From contig CAWBQO010000006.1 in NCBI GenBank assembly GCA_963790965.1, forward strand, positions 744,001 to 808,000: a stretch of 64,000 nt of DNA. The letters are read 5' to 3'. The notes under the pieces are model-generated. The model saw only the letters and a program-made list of their open reading frames with translations. It had not been told where the DNA came from and did no database searches. The stretch is from CAWBQO01 sp963790965. Its GTDB lineage: Bacteria > Bacteroidota > Rhodothermia > Rhodothermales > DASSAV01. A program made the position numbers and the translations under genes. Positions 25,241 to 34,338 of this stretch are shown here, in pieces (position 1 is the first letter of the stretch; each line of letters begins with the position of its first letter).

Positions 25241-26999
25241 ACCCCTTCTGCTCTTGCTGCTGCTGCTCGTCGGCTCCGCGGGGTGCGCCAACCCGGTTCC
25301 TCCGACGGGCGGGCCGGCGGACGACGTGCCGCCTTCCATTCAGCTTTCCGAGCCGGAGGCGGGCGCGGTGCTCTTCGCCGGAGATCGACTGCGCATCCAC
25401 TTCAGCGAATACATCAACCAGCCAACCCTCCTTCAGGCGCTCAGCATCAACCCGGAGCCGGACGGCCGACTCGAGTACGTCTGGAACAAACGCACCGTCG
25501 AAATCCGCTTTCCGGAAGGACTGCGCGAAAACACGACATACGTCGTCACGATCGACGCCAAGTTGCGCGACGTTCACGGCGTCGCCCTCCGGCAGCCGAT
25601 CACGCTCGCCTTCTCGACCGGTCCGACGATCAATCAGGGGAAGCTCGCCGGCCGCGTGCTCGACCCGGCGACCAGTGCCGGCGTTCCCGAAATGGACGTG
25701 TTTGCCTATCGCCGGGCCGACAGCACCGCGCCCGCCCTTCCCATCGAGCGCCCCGACTACCGCACGCAAACGGGCGCGGATGGAACGTTCGCATTCTTTT
25801 ACTTGAGCGAAGACCCGTACTATGTCATTGCGCTTGAGGACCGGAACCGGAACCGCCGCCCGGACCCGCTCGAGCGCTTCGCGGTTCCACCCGTCCCGGT
25901 AATCTTCGCCGACTCATTGGGTTCACAGGCGCTTCCCGCGCCGACACTCGGCCCGCCGCCACCCTTTCCGCCGCCGGCTGCACCGGGGGGCTCTGTTGGT
26001 TTCCAACCCTTACCAGAAGGCGTGCGCGAACGCGGCCTAACCGCGCGCCTTGGGCCGTGGCTCGCTGCCGTGACCGATACCGTCCCTCCGTCCGTGCAGC
26101 GGCTCCGGCCGCTCTCGCGCAGCCGCCTGGAAGTGCGGTTCGCCGAAGCCGTCTCGCTCGTACCGCCGGACACGCTCTGGAGGGTTCGATCAGACGCCGG
26201 GGCAGACGTCGGGGTTAAAGCTGTGTACGCTTTGCCGGAGCAGCAATTTTCCGTCTACCTTAAAACCGATTCGCTCGTTGCAGGAGCGGCGTACAGCCTC
26301 ACGACGGGCACCGTCGCGGACTCTTCCGGCAACAGGGCGAGACCGGAGGAGCTGACCTTTACGGCCCCCGCCGCCTCGGACACGCTCACCCTGCGCTTTC
26401 AAAAGTTCGTCCCGGATAGAATTACGGCAGACACCCTCGTCGGACTCGCACCCGGCGAGGCGTTCGGGGCGCAGTTCAACACGCCTGCCCCGCAGCCGTC
26501 GGCGCTGTTCTCCCTGCAAGACTCCCTCGGGCGGGAACTGGCATTCTCGCTCCGCGTGGAGAACGGAACCACCTACTACGTCCGTCCGGACTCCGGCGCG
26601 CCGGCCGTGTTGCGGCTGCGGGTGGCGGGCGCGGACACCGTTCACACGCGCCTCTTCCAGCGACTCTCGGCGCGCGCGCTCGGAGAGCTGAGCGGATTCG
26701 TGGCGCTGCCAGACCGCTCCGCCGTTGCGGTGGTCGAGTTGTACCGGGCGGCCTCGCGCGGGCCGGCACCCCTCCGCACAACAACCGCTGATTCTACGGG
26801 TGCGTTCGTGTTTAACGCCCTGCCTGAGGATCAGTATCGACTGCGTGCCTTTCTGGACCGCAACCGGAATGAAAAGTGGGATGGCGGATCGGTTTTCCCC
26901 TACGAACCCGCAGAAGCCGTGGCGTGGGGCGCAGACAGCGTCCGCGTCCGCGCCCGCTGGGAAACGGCCACCGAGGACACCCTTCGCTTCCTGCCATAA
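25227..26999 (+). CDS. SbsA-type Ig-like domain lipoprotein
   Basis: A 590-residue outer-envelope lipoprotein: LLLLLLLLVGSAGC is a signal with lipobox, followed by ANPVPPTGGPADDVPPSIQLSEPEAGAV, the standard start of the Bacteroidota Ig-like (Big_5/SbsA) lipoprotein family. Ig-like domains recur (IHFSEYINQPTLLQALSINPEPDGRLEYVWNKRTVEIRFPEGLRENTTYVVTID; later VTDTVPPSVQRLRPLSRSRLEVRFAEAV) and carboxypeptidase-regulatory-like segments (GKLAGRVLD, DQYRLRAFLDRNRNEKWDGG) occur. A proline-rich stretch lies near residue 240. The function is unknown. It overlaps the upstream unknown by 14 bases and precedes nnr by 10. Confidence 0.85.
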   Translation: MTDRRPLLLLLLLLVGSAGCANPVPPTGGPADDVPPSIQLSEPEAGAVLFAGDRLRIHFSEYINQPTLLQALSINPEPDGRLEYVWNKRTVEIRFPEGLRENTTYVVTIDAKLRDVHGVALRQPITLAFSTGPTINQGKLAGRVLDPATSAGVPEMDVFAYRRADSTAPALPIERPDYRTQTGADGTFAFFYLSEDPYYVIALEDRNRNRRPDPLERFAVPPVPVIFADSLGSQALPAPTLGPPPPFPPPAAPGGSVGFQPLPEGVRERGLTARLGPWLAAVTDTVPPSVQRLRPLSRSRLEVRFAEAVSLVPPDTLWRVRSDAGADVGVKAVYALPEQQFSVYLKTDSLVAGAAYSLTTGTVADSSGNRARPEELTFTAPAASDTLTLRFQKFVPDRITADTLVGLAPGEAFGAQFNTPAPQPSALFSLQDSLGRELAFSLRVENGTTYYVRPDSGAPAVLRLRVAGADTVHTRLFQRLSARALGELSGFVALPDRSAVAVVELYRAASRGPAPLRTTTADSTGAFVFNALPEDQYRLRAFLDRNRNEKWDGGSVFPYEPAEAVAWGADSVRVRARWETATEDTLRFLP

Positions 27000-27009
27000 A
27001 CTCCCGAGC

Positions 27010-28599
27010 ATGATGAACGAGACCGAACGCGACGCCGGTTCCGAACTCCTGATGACGGCGGCGGCCATGCGCGAGGCGGACCGCGCGACCGCGGACGAGC
27101 ACGGCATCGCCGGCTTCACGCTGATGGAAACGGCCGGGCGTGCCGTTGCGGAGGGCGCGGAGCGCCATTTCGGGCCGCTTGCCGGGCGGCGCGTCCTGAT
27201 CTTCTGCGGCCCGGGCAACAATGGCGGAGACGGGCTTGTGGCCGCGCGGGTCCTTCACGCCCGCGGCGCTATTGTCGACGCAATCCTCCTCGCGGATGAG
27301 GGGGCGTACAAGGGAGATGCCGCCGCACACCTCCGTGTGCTGAAAAGCGTCGTGGCGGCCACCGGCGACCGGCTCCGCGTCCACGCCTATGACGCGGACA
27401 TGCTTCCGCACGGGCACGCCGACCTTTACGCCGACCTTTACATTGACGCGATGCTCGGCACCGGCATCTCCGAACCCCTTCGCCCGCCGTACGCAGAGGT
27501 GGTCCGGTGGCTCAACGGCCAGGCGGCACCAGTCCTTGCCGTGGACCTGCCGACCGGGTTGCACGCGGACACCGGCGAGATTCTGGGCGAAGTCGTCCGC
27601 GCGGCGCTCACCGTAACGATGGCGGCGCGCAAGCAGGGCCTGGTGCTCGGCGACGGACCAGGGGCGGCGGGCATCGTAGAGGTGGCGGAAATTGGCATTC
27701 CAACGCACCTTCTGGAGAGGGGAAGCGTGACCTTATTCACCACCGATGCGCTTCTGAAGTCTTGGCTTCCCCGCCGCACGCACCATTCGCACAAGTACAG
27801 CATCGGATTGGCCGTGGTCGTCGGAGGGGCGTCCGGCTTTACGGGCGCGCCCACGATGTCCTCGTTGGCGGCGGCGCGCGCAGGGGCGGGTGCCGTCATC
27901 TGCGCCTGTCCGCAAGATGTGCAAGCGATCCTCGCGCAAAAGCTCACGGAAGTAATGACGCTCGGGCTTCCCGCCGGTGCCGACGGCATCGAGCCGGACG
28001 CCGCCCTTTCGGCGCTGCAGCCGAAGCTGGAAAAGGCAAAGGCGCTCCTCGTCGGCCCTGGTCTCGGGCGAGGCGAGCATACCAACCGTTTCGTGCGCAA
28101 GCTGCTCTCCGAAACCGACTTGCCCACCGTCATAGACGCCGACGGGCTGTTTGCGCTGGCGCAAGATCCGGAAATGCTCCGGGCGCATTCGGGCAAGAAG
28201 TGGATCTTAACGCCCCACGCGGGCGAGTTTGAGCGCCTTGCGGGAGAGAAAGTCGACCTTACCGACCGCGTCGCGGTCGCCCGCCGGTTCGCAGCAAAGT
28301 GGGACTGCGTGCTCGTCCTGAAAGGACTCCCTGCGGTTGTCGCCACGCCGGAAGGCCGTGTTTACGTTAGCGGAACCGGCAACCCGGCCCTCGCGACGGC
28401 GGGAACAGGCGATGTGCTGGCGGGTCTGTGCGTCGGCTTGCTGGCGCAGGGCCTGGCTCCGGCGCACGCCGCTGCCGGCGCGGTGCATCTCGGCGGCGCG
28501 GCGGCGGACCGCTACGCCGAACACTTCAGCGCACGGTCTTTGCTTGCGACAGACCTGCCGGCTCTCCTCCCCATCCTCTTCAAAGAACGGTTCTCTTGA
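27010..28599 (+). CDS. nnr: Bifunctional NAD(P)H-hydrate epimerase / ADP- or ATP-dependent dehydratase
   Basis: Repairs hydrated NADH and NADPH. The N-terminal YjeF_N epimerase domain shows MREADRATADEHGIAGFTLMETAGRAVAEG, FCGPGNNGGDGLVAARVL, YIDAMLGTGISEPLRPPY and VDLPTGLHADTGE. The C-terminal carbohydrate-kinase-like dehydratase shows HKYSIGLAVVVGGASGFTGAPTMSSLAAARAGAG, LLVGPGLGRG, TVIDADGLFAL, LTPHAGEFERL, GTGNPALATAGTGDVLAG (catalytic Asp). The 529 residues correspond to the NnrE-NnrD fusion. ATG at 27010 or 27013 are equally possible. Its stop overlaps the start of the VanZ-like gene. Confidence 0.95.
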   Translation: MMNETERDAGSELLMTAAAMREADRATADEHGIAGFTLMETAGRAVAEGAERHFGPLAGRRVLIFCGPGNNGGDGLVAARVLHARGAIVDAILLADEGAYKGDAAAHLRVLKSVVAATGDRLRVHAYDADMLPHGHADLYADLYIDAMLGTGISEPLRPPYAEVVRWLNGQAAPVLAVDLPTGLHADTGEILGEVVRAALTVTMAARKQGLVLGDGPGAAGIVEVAEIGIPTHLLERGSVTLFTTDALLKSWLPRRTHHSHKYSIGLAVVVGGASGFTGAPTMSSLAAARAGAGAVICACPQDVQAILAQKLTEVMTLGLPAGADGIEPDAALSALQPKLEKAKALLVGPGLGRGEHTNRFVRKLLSETDLPTVIDADGLFALAQDPEMLRAHSGKKWILTPHAGEFERLAGEKVDLTDRVAVARRFAAKWDCVLVLKGLPAVVATPEGRVYVSGTGNPALATAGTGDVLAGLCVGLLAQGLAPAHAAAGAVHLGGAAADRYAEHFSARSLLATDLPALLPILFKERFS

Positions 28600-28967
28600 T
28601 CGCTCCTCGCACCGCTTTTCGACTCGCGCTCCTCTGGACGCTCCTGATCCTCATCGCCGTTTTGATTCCGGGATCGGATCTCCCCAGCGTGGGCGTGAAC
28701 GGCGTGGACAAGGTGGCGCACATCGTGCTCTTTGCCGGCTTCGGGTGGCTCTGGATGGCTGCCCTGACGCGGCCGCTGCGGACCCGCACGTCGCTTGTGC
28801 TCGCCTCCGGCCTCGCGCTCGCCGTGATGACGGAGGTGTTGCAAGGCATCCTTCCGGTCAACCGCTCTCCGGAGGGACTCGACCTCGTAGCGGACGCCGT
28901 CGGGATCGTGCTCGCGGTGCTCGCCTACCGCGTGGTTTCTAAAGAACCGGTTCCTGATCGGATCTGA
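28596..28967 (+). CDS. VanZ-like membrane protein
   Basis: A 123-residue membrane protein of the VanZ-like family: helices FRLALLWTLLILIAVLIPG, VAHIVLFAGFGWLWMAAL, LVLASGLALAVMTEVLQGIL and DLVADAVGIVLAVLAYRVV, with the conserved DKVAHIVLF and E..Q..LP....D..D...N..G-like pattern (TEVLQGILPVNRSPEGLDLVADAVG). No ATG or GTG is available in this stretch; a TTG at 28596 overlaps the nnr stop in TTGA, which I take as a coupled start. The function is unknown. Confidence 0.8.
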   Translation: MIAPRTAFRLALLWTLLILIAVLIPGSDLPSVGVNGVDKVAHIVLFAGFGWLWMAALTRPLRTRTSLVLASGLALAVMTEVLQGILPVNRSPEGLDLVADAVGIVLAVLAYRVVSKEPVPDRI

Positions 28968-29095
28968 GGCGGGATGTAAAGCTTAATGGAGAAGTACCGG
29001 CTCCGTTGCAACGCGGCGCGATCCTTGCGCTGCGCTGCCTGTAGGATCGTGCTCACGCTGGAAGGCTTTCATCCAAAAAGAACCGGCCCGTCGCC

Positions 29096-31705
29096 ATGTC
29101 CGAACAGGATCTGCCGAAAGGGGGCAACGTGTCCCGCCGCCTCGTGCCGCGCCTGCGCGCCGCCGCAGCGTCGGGGTGGCAAACGGTTGCGCCGCAGGGC
29201 CAAAGGCTCATTGCTGCCGAGACCTCGCCGCGCCTCCGGATGAAGATCGCCGGGGCCGGACTGGCTGCACTGGTGGCCATCGGGGCGCTTTTTGTCTACA
29301 CCTACGCCGCGCTGCTCTTGCCCCTGACGCCCGGCATGGAATCCCTCCGCGCCGCCCGCGCCGAGAACCCCTCCATCGTCCTCTCGGCCGACGGACAGGA
29401 GATCGTTCGCTACCATCGGCTCAACCGGAAGTGGGTCGGGCTGGACTCGATTTCTGCGGTCGTCGTGGACGCGCTCATCGCCACAGAGGACCGCCGGTTC
29501 TACGGGCACCACGGGATTGACCTGTACCGCCTCGGCGGGTCGGTCATCCGGACTGTTGAGGGAAAGACGCAGGGCGGATCGACGCTTACCATGCAGCTGG
29601 CGCGCAATCTTTATCCAGAGCGCATCGGGCGGCAGGTTTCTTTCAACCGCAAGATGAAGGAGATGGTGACGGCGCTCAAGATCGAGATGCTCTACACGAA
29701 GCCGGAGATCCTCGAGACCTACCTGAACACCGTCCCGTTTCTCTACAACACCTTCGGCATCGAGATGGCGGCGCAGACGTACTTCGGAACGTCGGCCACG
29801 GAGCTGGACACGCTGCAGGCGGCAACGCTCGTCGGGATGCTGAAGGGCGCCTCCTACTACAATCCCGTCCGCAACCCCGAACGTGCGCTGCAACGGCGCA
29901 ATCTCGTATTGGCGCAGCTGAACCGCGAAGGCAAGCTGTCGGCCGGTCGCCTCGGCGAACTCGCGGTGAAGCCCGTCACGCTGAATTTCGAGCGGCAGTC
30001 GGTGCTCAAGAGCAAAGCGCCGCACTTCACGGCCTACTTGAAAGACCGCCTGACCAAATGGGCGGACCAGCACGACTACGACCTGTACACCGACGGTCTT
30101 GTGATCCGCACAACGCTTGACCTCCGTTTGCAGGAATTGGCGCAAAAAGCGGTGAAGGAGCAGGGAGCGGCCCTGCAGGCTGTCGCAGATGTGGAGTGGG
30201 GCCGGTCCGGGCTTCGCCTTCTCTCGACGCGAACATCCGCATACGAGAGTGCCCGAACGAGCGTGCAGCCGTTCGAACACTTCTGGTCCACTCACCCGTC
30301 GCTGCAAGAGGAGGCGGTGCGTGCGACTGTGCGCTTCCGCGAGTTGGTAGAAAACGGCTACGCGGAGGCGCAGGCGCTGGACACGCTTTCGCGCAACGAG
30401 GCATTCCTCGACTCGCTCCGGGCCGAGCGAACCCGCGTCGAAGCCGGTTTTGTCGCCATAGATCCGACGACCGGGTTCGTGAAGGCATGGGTCGGCAGCC
30501 GCGACTTCTACGAAGGCCCGTACGACCACGTCGCGACGGCGCGGCGGCAGCCCGGATCGACGTTCAAGCCGTTCGTCTACGCAGCGGCGCTCGAGAGCGG
30601 CCACACGCCGGACGACCTCTACCGGGACCGCGAGGTGGACATTCCGCTCGAAGGCGGCGGCGTCTGGCGACCCGCCAATAGCGGCGGATCGACGGGCGAG
30701 ATGCTGACGCTCCGGCAGGCGCTCAGTCAGTCGAAGAACACCATTTCGGCGCAGCTCATCGGAGAGCTTGGGCCGGACCGGGTTGCGGACGCGGCCGAAC
30801 GGATGGGCGTACGGCAGAGTTCGCTGGAGAAAGTGCCCTCGCTTGCCCTTGGAACGAGCGACGTGACGCTTCTCGAAATGGTCTCCGCCTATGGCACCAT
30901 CGCCTCGGCGGGCACCTATCATCCGCCGCTGCTCCTGACGAGCATCGAGAACGACGCGGGGCAGGTGATCGAGCGCTTTGCCGATGAAGAACAAACCGTC
31001 CTCGACCGCGACACCGCGCTGCTCCTTCTCGACATGATGCGCGGCGTGGTGGACGAGGGCACCGGCCGAGGCGTGCGGTCTCGTTATAGCCTGCGCGGAG
31101 ACCTCGCCGGAAAGACCGGCACCACGCAAAACAACGGCGACGGCTGGTTCATCCTCATGCACCCGCAACTCGTGGCGGGAGCCTGGGTGGGCTTCAACGA
31201 CCGCCGCGTGACGTTCCGCTCGAACTACTGGGGTCAGGGTGCCCACAATGCGCTTTTAATCGTGGGCGACTTCTTTAAGTCGGCGATCCGGGCGGACAGG
31301 CTGGACGCCGGGGCTGCATTCCCGCCGCCGCCGTGGTACGAAGCGCCCGAACGGCGGGAGCGCACGGTTCTCGGACGCATCGGCACCTGGTTCGAGCGCC
31401 GCGTAGACGGGATCTTCGGCAGAGAAGACCGAAAGCCTTCGCCTCCTCGCGACAGAGAGCGCCGCAAGAAGTCGCCGTCTACGACAGCCGATTCCGACGA
31501 GCGTCGACCGCGGGGCTGGGGCGCGGCCCCTTCCGAAGACGAAAAGCTGCAAGCCGAGCGCCGCGCCGACGAGATGCGCGCCGAGCAAAAGGCGGCAGTC
31601 AACGAGCGAAAGGAACGGGAGAAGGCGCGGCGCGACCGCCTGCGTGAAGAGGCGAAGCGAGTTAAGGACAGCCGCCGCGAAGAAGCGCGCCGCCCCGGCT
31701 GGTAG
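29096..31705 (+). CDS. Class A penicillin-binding protein (transglycosylase/transpeptidase)
   Basis: An 869-residue bifunctional peptidoglycan synthase. One membrane helix (IAGAGLAALVAIGALFVYTYAALLL, about residues 50-75) is followed by the GT51 domain (ALIATEDRRFYGHHGID, QGGSTLTMQLARNL, KEMVTALKIEMLYTKPEILETYLN) and the transpeptidase domain with PGSTFKPFVYA (SxxK), SQSKN (SxN) and AGKTGTTQNNGDGWF (KTG). The insertion between the domains (residues about 350-440) is longer than usual. The C-terminal 120 residues are a highly charged Arg/Glu/Lys coiled-coil tail beyond the catalytic core, an unusual addition. It stands alone on its strand. Confidence 0.94.
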   Translation: MSEQDLPKGGNVSRRLVPRLRAAAASGWQTVAPQGQRLIAAETSPRLRMKIAGAGLAALVAIGALFVYTYAALLLPLTPGMESLRAARAENPSIVLSADGQEIVRYHRLNRKWVGLDSISAVVVDALIATEDRRFYGHHGIDLYRLGGSVIRTVEGKTQGGSTLTMQLARNLYPERIGRQVSFNRKMKEMVTALKIEMLYTKPEILETYLNTVPFLYNTFGIEMAAQTYFGTSATELDTLQAATLVGMLKGASYYNPVRNPERALQRRNLVLAQLNREGKLSAGRLGELAVKPVTLNFERQSVLKSKAPHFTAYLKDRLTKWADQHDYDLYTDGLVIRTTLDLRLQELAQKAVKEQGAALQAVADVEWGRSGLRLLSTRTSAYESARTSVQPFEHFWSTHPSLQEEAVRATVRFRELVENGYAEAQALDTLSRNEAFLDSLRAERTRVEAGFVAIDPTTGFVKAWVGSRDFYEGPYDHVATARRQPGSTFKPFVYAAALESGHTPDDLYRDREVDIPLEGGGVWRPANSGGSTGEMLTLRQALSQSKNTISAQLIGELGPDRVADAAERMGVRQSSLEKVPSLALGTSDVTLLEMVSAYGTIASAGTYHPPLLLTSIENDAGQVIERFADEEQTVLDRDTALLLLDMMRGVVDEGTGRGVRSRYSLRGDLAGKTGTTQNNGDGWFILMHPQLVAGAWVGFNDRRVTFRSNYWGQGAHNALLIVGDFFKSAIRADRLDAGAAFPPPPWYEAPERRERTVLGRIGTWFERRVDGIFGREDRKPSPPRDRERRKKSPSTTADSDERRPRGWGAAPSEDEKLQAERRADEMRAEQKAAVNERKEREKARRDRLREEAKRVKDSRREEARRPGW

Positions 31706-31939
31706 ATCGTGCGGCGCTACCTACCGTTAGGTGGCCTCCTTCGCCGCCTGAGCGAAACCCGCTTGCCTCCCACCCTCTCGGAGACGATCTTCCGTGCAGA
31801 AGCCCTTAGATACGGATAGGTTACCCTTTCCTTCTCCCGTTATTCCGAACTTGCATTTCCTTGTTCTTTAGCGCGGCTGGAGAAGTCGGCATCTTCCGTT
31901 GGGCGGGACCTATTCGCCTGAAAGACGTTCGTTTTTATT

Positions 31940-32269
31940 ATGCTACAGGATCAACTGCGCCGCGTGGCGCGCACGATGGAGAAGGAGGCTCGCAGCACGC
32001 CGGCGCTGAGCCACGTCTGGAATGTCCTGGCCGAACATGTTGACGAGCCGCACTTCGAGCGCACCGGACAGATCCTGACGCCGCTGCTTCCCACAACCGC
32101 GTTTACGCTGGACGGCGCGTCCATTACGGCCGAGGAGGCTGAAGCTGCCCTGCGTTCGCTCATGGAGAGCGGGCACATCGCAACCGCCCGGCGCTCCGGC
32201 GACCAGCCCTGCTACCGCCTTATCCTCCCCCAAACGGGCCACGAAAGCCCGGAAGGACAGCGGGAATAA
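31940..32269 (+). CDS. Small protein of unknown function (109 aa)
   Basis: Not recognised. The predicted chain, MLQDQLRRVARTMEKEARSTPALSHVWNVLAEHVDEPHFERTGQILTPLLPTTAFTLDGASITAEEAEAALRSLMESGHIATARRSGDQPCYRLILP, has the helix-helix-wing pattern of a winged-helix domain (final ALRSLMESGHIATARRSGDQPCYRLI). Codon use is like its neighbours and no overlapping frame is better. It follows a 230-base gap after the PBP gene with an AT-rich patch near 31930. Element R4 begins 15 bases after the stop. Confidence 0.55.
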   Translation: MLQDQLRRVARTMEKEARSTPALSHVWNVLAEHVDEPHFERTGQILTPLLPTTAFTLDGASITAEEAEAALRSLMESGHIATARRSGDQPCYRLILPQTGHESPEGQRE

Positions 32270-32284
32270 AAGCAGCCTTTTTTG

Positions 32285-32454
32285 GAGGCCGTTGAAATAA
32301 AGGAACGCCCCGTATGTAGCTGACGAAAGGGATCAAAACACCAACCCAACCTCCCCCTTGGGGAGGATTCACGGGAGTGTTAGACAGTTTTCCAGTCTCC
32401 AACATCGTCCCGAACATCTGCGATACATCCCGTTGAATGTAAAACAACAGCCTT
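32285..32454 (+). mobile_element. MITE-like element copy R4 abutting cysK
   Basis: Begins GAGGCCGTTGAAATAAAGG and ends ACAACAGCC(TT), with central CCCCCTTGGGGAGG. Flanks are TTTG (32281-32284) and TTAG (32455-32458), one mismatch. The right flank supplies the TAA stop codon of cysK (32455-32457 read leftward), so the element inserted at the very end of that gene. Confidence 0.8.
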
Positions 32455-33366
32455 TTAGAACAGCCCGTCTACAGACAGGTAGCGCTCTCCGGTGTCATAG
32501 CAGAACGTAAGGACGCGCGTTCCATCGGGCAAATCGGCTGACTTCTTCGAAACGGCGGCCAGAGACGCGCCCGAAGAGATGCCGACCATCAGGCCCTCCT
32601 CGCGCGCCGCGCGCCGCGCAAACTCGTAAGCGTCTTCCTTGGCGACCTGGATCGTCCCATCGAGCGCGCCGGTGTCGAGGTTCTTCGGAATGAATCCTGC
32701 CCCGATCCCCTGGATGGGGTGCGGGCCGGGATCACCGCCGCTGATGACGGGCGATCCTTCCGGCTCGACGGCAAAGACCTGCAGTTTCGGCCACGCCTTC
32801 TTCAGCACGTGCGCCACGCCGCTGATATGCCCGCCGGTCCCCACGCCGGTGATGATCACGTCGAGGCCTTCAGGGAAGTCCTTCAGAATCTCCTGAGCCG
32901 TGGTCTCTTCGTGAACCTGAACGTTGGCCGGGTTCTCGAACTGCTGCGGCATCCACGCGCCTTCGTGCTCCTCGACGAGCTGTTGCGCGCGCTCGATCGC
33001 GCCCTTCATGCCCTTGGCGGCCGGCGTCAAGTCGAACTCCGCCCCAAACAGGGATAGCAGACGGCGACGTTCGAGCGACATGGACTCCGGCATGGTCAGG
33101 ATAAGCCGGTAACCCTTCACAGCGGCGACCATTGCCAGGCCGATCCCCGTATTTCCGGAGGTCGGCTCCACGATGACGCCGCCGGCCTTGAGCGCGCCGG
33201 AGGCCTCGGCGGCCTCCACCATGGCCAGTGCGATGCGGTCCTTAATGGACCCGCCCGGGTTGGCGCGTTCGAGCTTCATCCACACCTCGAGGCGCGAATC
33301 GAAAAGCTTGTTGATGCGCACGTGCGGCGTGTTGCCTATGGTATTGAGAACGGATGCAGCCTTCAT
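32455..33366 (-). CDS. cysK: O-acetylserine (thiol)-lyase / cysteine synthase
   Basis: Forms cysteine from O-acetylserine and sulfide with pyridoxal phosphate. The 303-residue protein has the PLP lysine in NPGGSIKDRIAL, the substrate loop EPTSGNTGIGLAM, the phosphate-binding GVGTGGHISGVAHVL, the SGG near PVISGGD and the C-terminal FCYDTGERYLS. It lies 24 bp downstream of cysE on the same strand, so both enzymes of cysteine synthesis form an operon (a cysteine synthase complex). Its stop codon is within the flank of element R4. Confidence 0.95.
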   Translation of the reverse strand: MKAASVLNTIGNTPHVRINKLFDSRLEVWMKLERANPGGSIKDRIALAMVEAAEASGALKAGGVIVEPTSGNTGIGLAMVAAVKGYRLILTMPESMSLERRRLLSLFGAEFDLTPAAKGMKGAIERAQQLVEEHEGAWMPQQFENPANVQVHEETTAQEILKDFPEGLDVIITGVGTGGHISGVAHVLKKAWPKLQVFAVEPEGSPVISGGDPGPHPIQGIGAGFIPKNLDTGALDGTIQVAKEDAYEFARRAAREEGLMVGISSGASLAAVSKKSADLPDGTRVLTFCYDTGERYLSVDGLF

Positions 33367-33390
33367 GTTTCTGAGCTAAGTGAAGAAGAT

Positions 33391-34248
33391 TCAGATGTAG
33401 TATTCGATGGAGCCGTTGCCGTCCGGCCGCAGGCGCACCTCGCTCGCATGCGTCACGATGGAGTCGGGCGCGACGCTGCGCGTGAGCCAGACGTTGCCGC
33501 CAACGATGCTTCGCGCCCCAATGACCGTGTCGCCGCCGAGAATGGTCGCGTTGGCATAGACGCACACGTCGTCCTCGAGCGTCGGATGGCGTTTTGTTTG
33601 CGCCATGCTCTTCGCAGCGCGCAGCGCGCCGAGCGTGACACCCTGAAAGACGCGCACGCGCTCCCCGATCACGGTCGTCTCTCCAATCACGACGCCTGTT
33701 CCGTGGTCGATTGCGAACGCTTTCCCGATGCGCGCGCCGGGGTGGATGTCGATCCCCGTCTCGCTGTGCGCATATTCGGAAAGCAGCCGGGGCAGGAGCG
33801 GCACTTCGGACTGATAGAGCAAATGCGCTACGCGGTGCAGCGCTACGGCAAAGAAGCCGGGATAAGCCAGAACGACCTCGTCCACGCTCTCGGCGGCGGG
33901 ATCGCCGTCGTGCAGCGCGAGCACATCTTCGTGAAGGATGCCGTACACCCGGGGCAGCGCATCAATCGTATGCGCGGCAACTGCGTCAGCGCGCTCGGGT
34001 ACGAGAGAACGTAAGCCGTGCAGCAGGCAGCCACGCAGGCGCTCAATTTCATCGGCGACCGCGCGCGGATCCGGGTTGAGGCTGCCGTGCAAGTGCGGAA
34101 AGAAGAGCGCCAGCACGTCCTTCGCAAAGCGCTCCGCATGGTCGCGTAGGCCGGGCGGCAGATGGTGCGTACGCCGCTCCTCCGCCAGTTCCGCGATCCA
34201 CGGAAGGAGCGTGTTTTCGGCGGCCGATGTGGGCGGCGGCAGCGTCAA
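33391..34248 (-). CDS. cysE: Serine O-acetyltransferase
   Basis: Acetylates serine with acetyl-CoA, the first committed step of cysteine synthesis. The N-terminal helical region (DEIERLRGCLLHGLRSLVPERADAVAAHTI..RVYGILHEDVLALHDGDPAAESVDEV) is followed by left-handed beta-helix hexapeptide repeats with the SAT signature EVPLLPRLLSEYAHSETGIDIHPGARIGKAFAIDHGTGVVIGETTVIG and TLEDDVCVYANATILGGDTVIG. The catalytic His and Asp are in IDHGTG and the HSETGID segment. At 285 residues it is of the long (EpsC/plant-like) type. It is the first gene of the cysE-cysK operon. Confidence 0.95.
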   Translation of the reverse strand: MTLPPPTSAAENTLLPWIAELAEERRTHHLPPGLRDHAERFAKDVLALFFPHLHGSLNPDPRAVADEIERLRGCLLHGLRSLVPERADAVAAHTIDALPRVYGILHEDVLALHDGDPAAESVDEVVLAYPGFFAVALHRVAHLLYQSEVPLLPRLLSEYAHSETGIDIHPGARIGKAFAIDHGTGVVIGETTVIGERVRVFQGVTLGALRAAKSMAQTKRHPTLEDDVCVYANATILGGDTVIGARSIVGGNVWLTRSVAPDSIVTHASEVRLRPDGNGSIEYYI

Positions 34249-34338
34249 AGAGGATAATCGTCAGGTGAAAACGAGTTGAAGCGCCGTTTCACACCCCGCG
34301 AGGCACGCCCTTGTTCCTCTGCCGCCCGCCCCACAATG

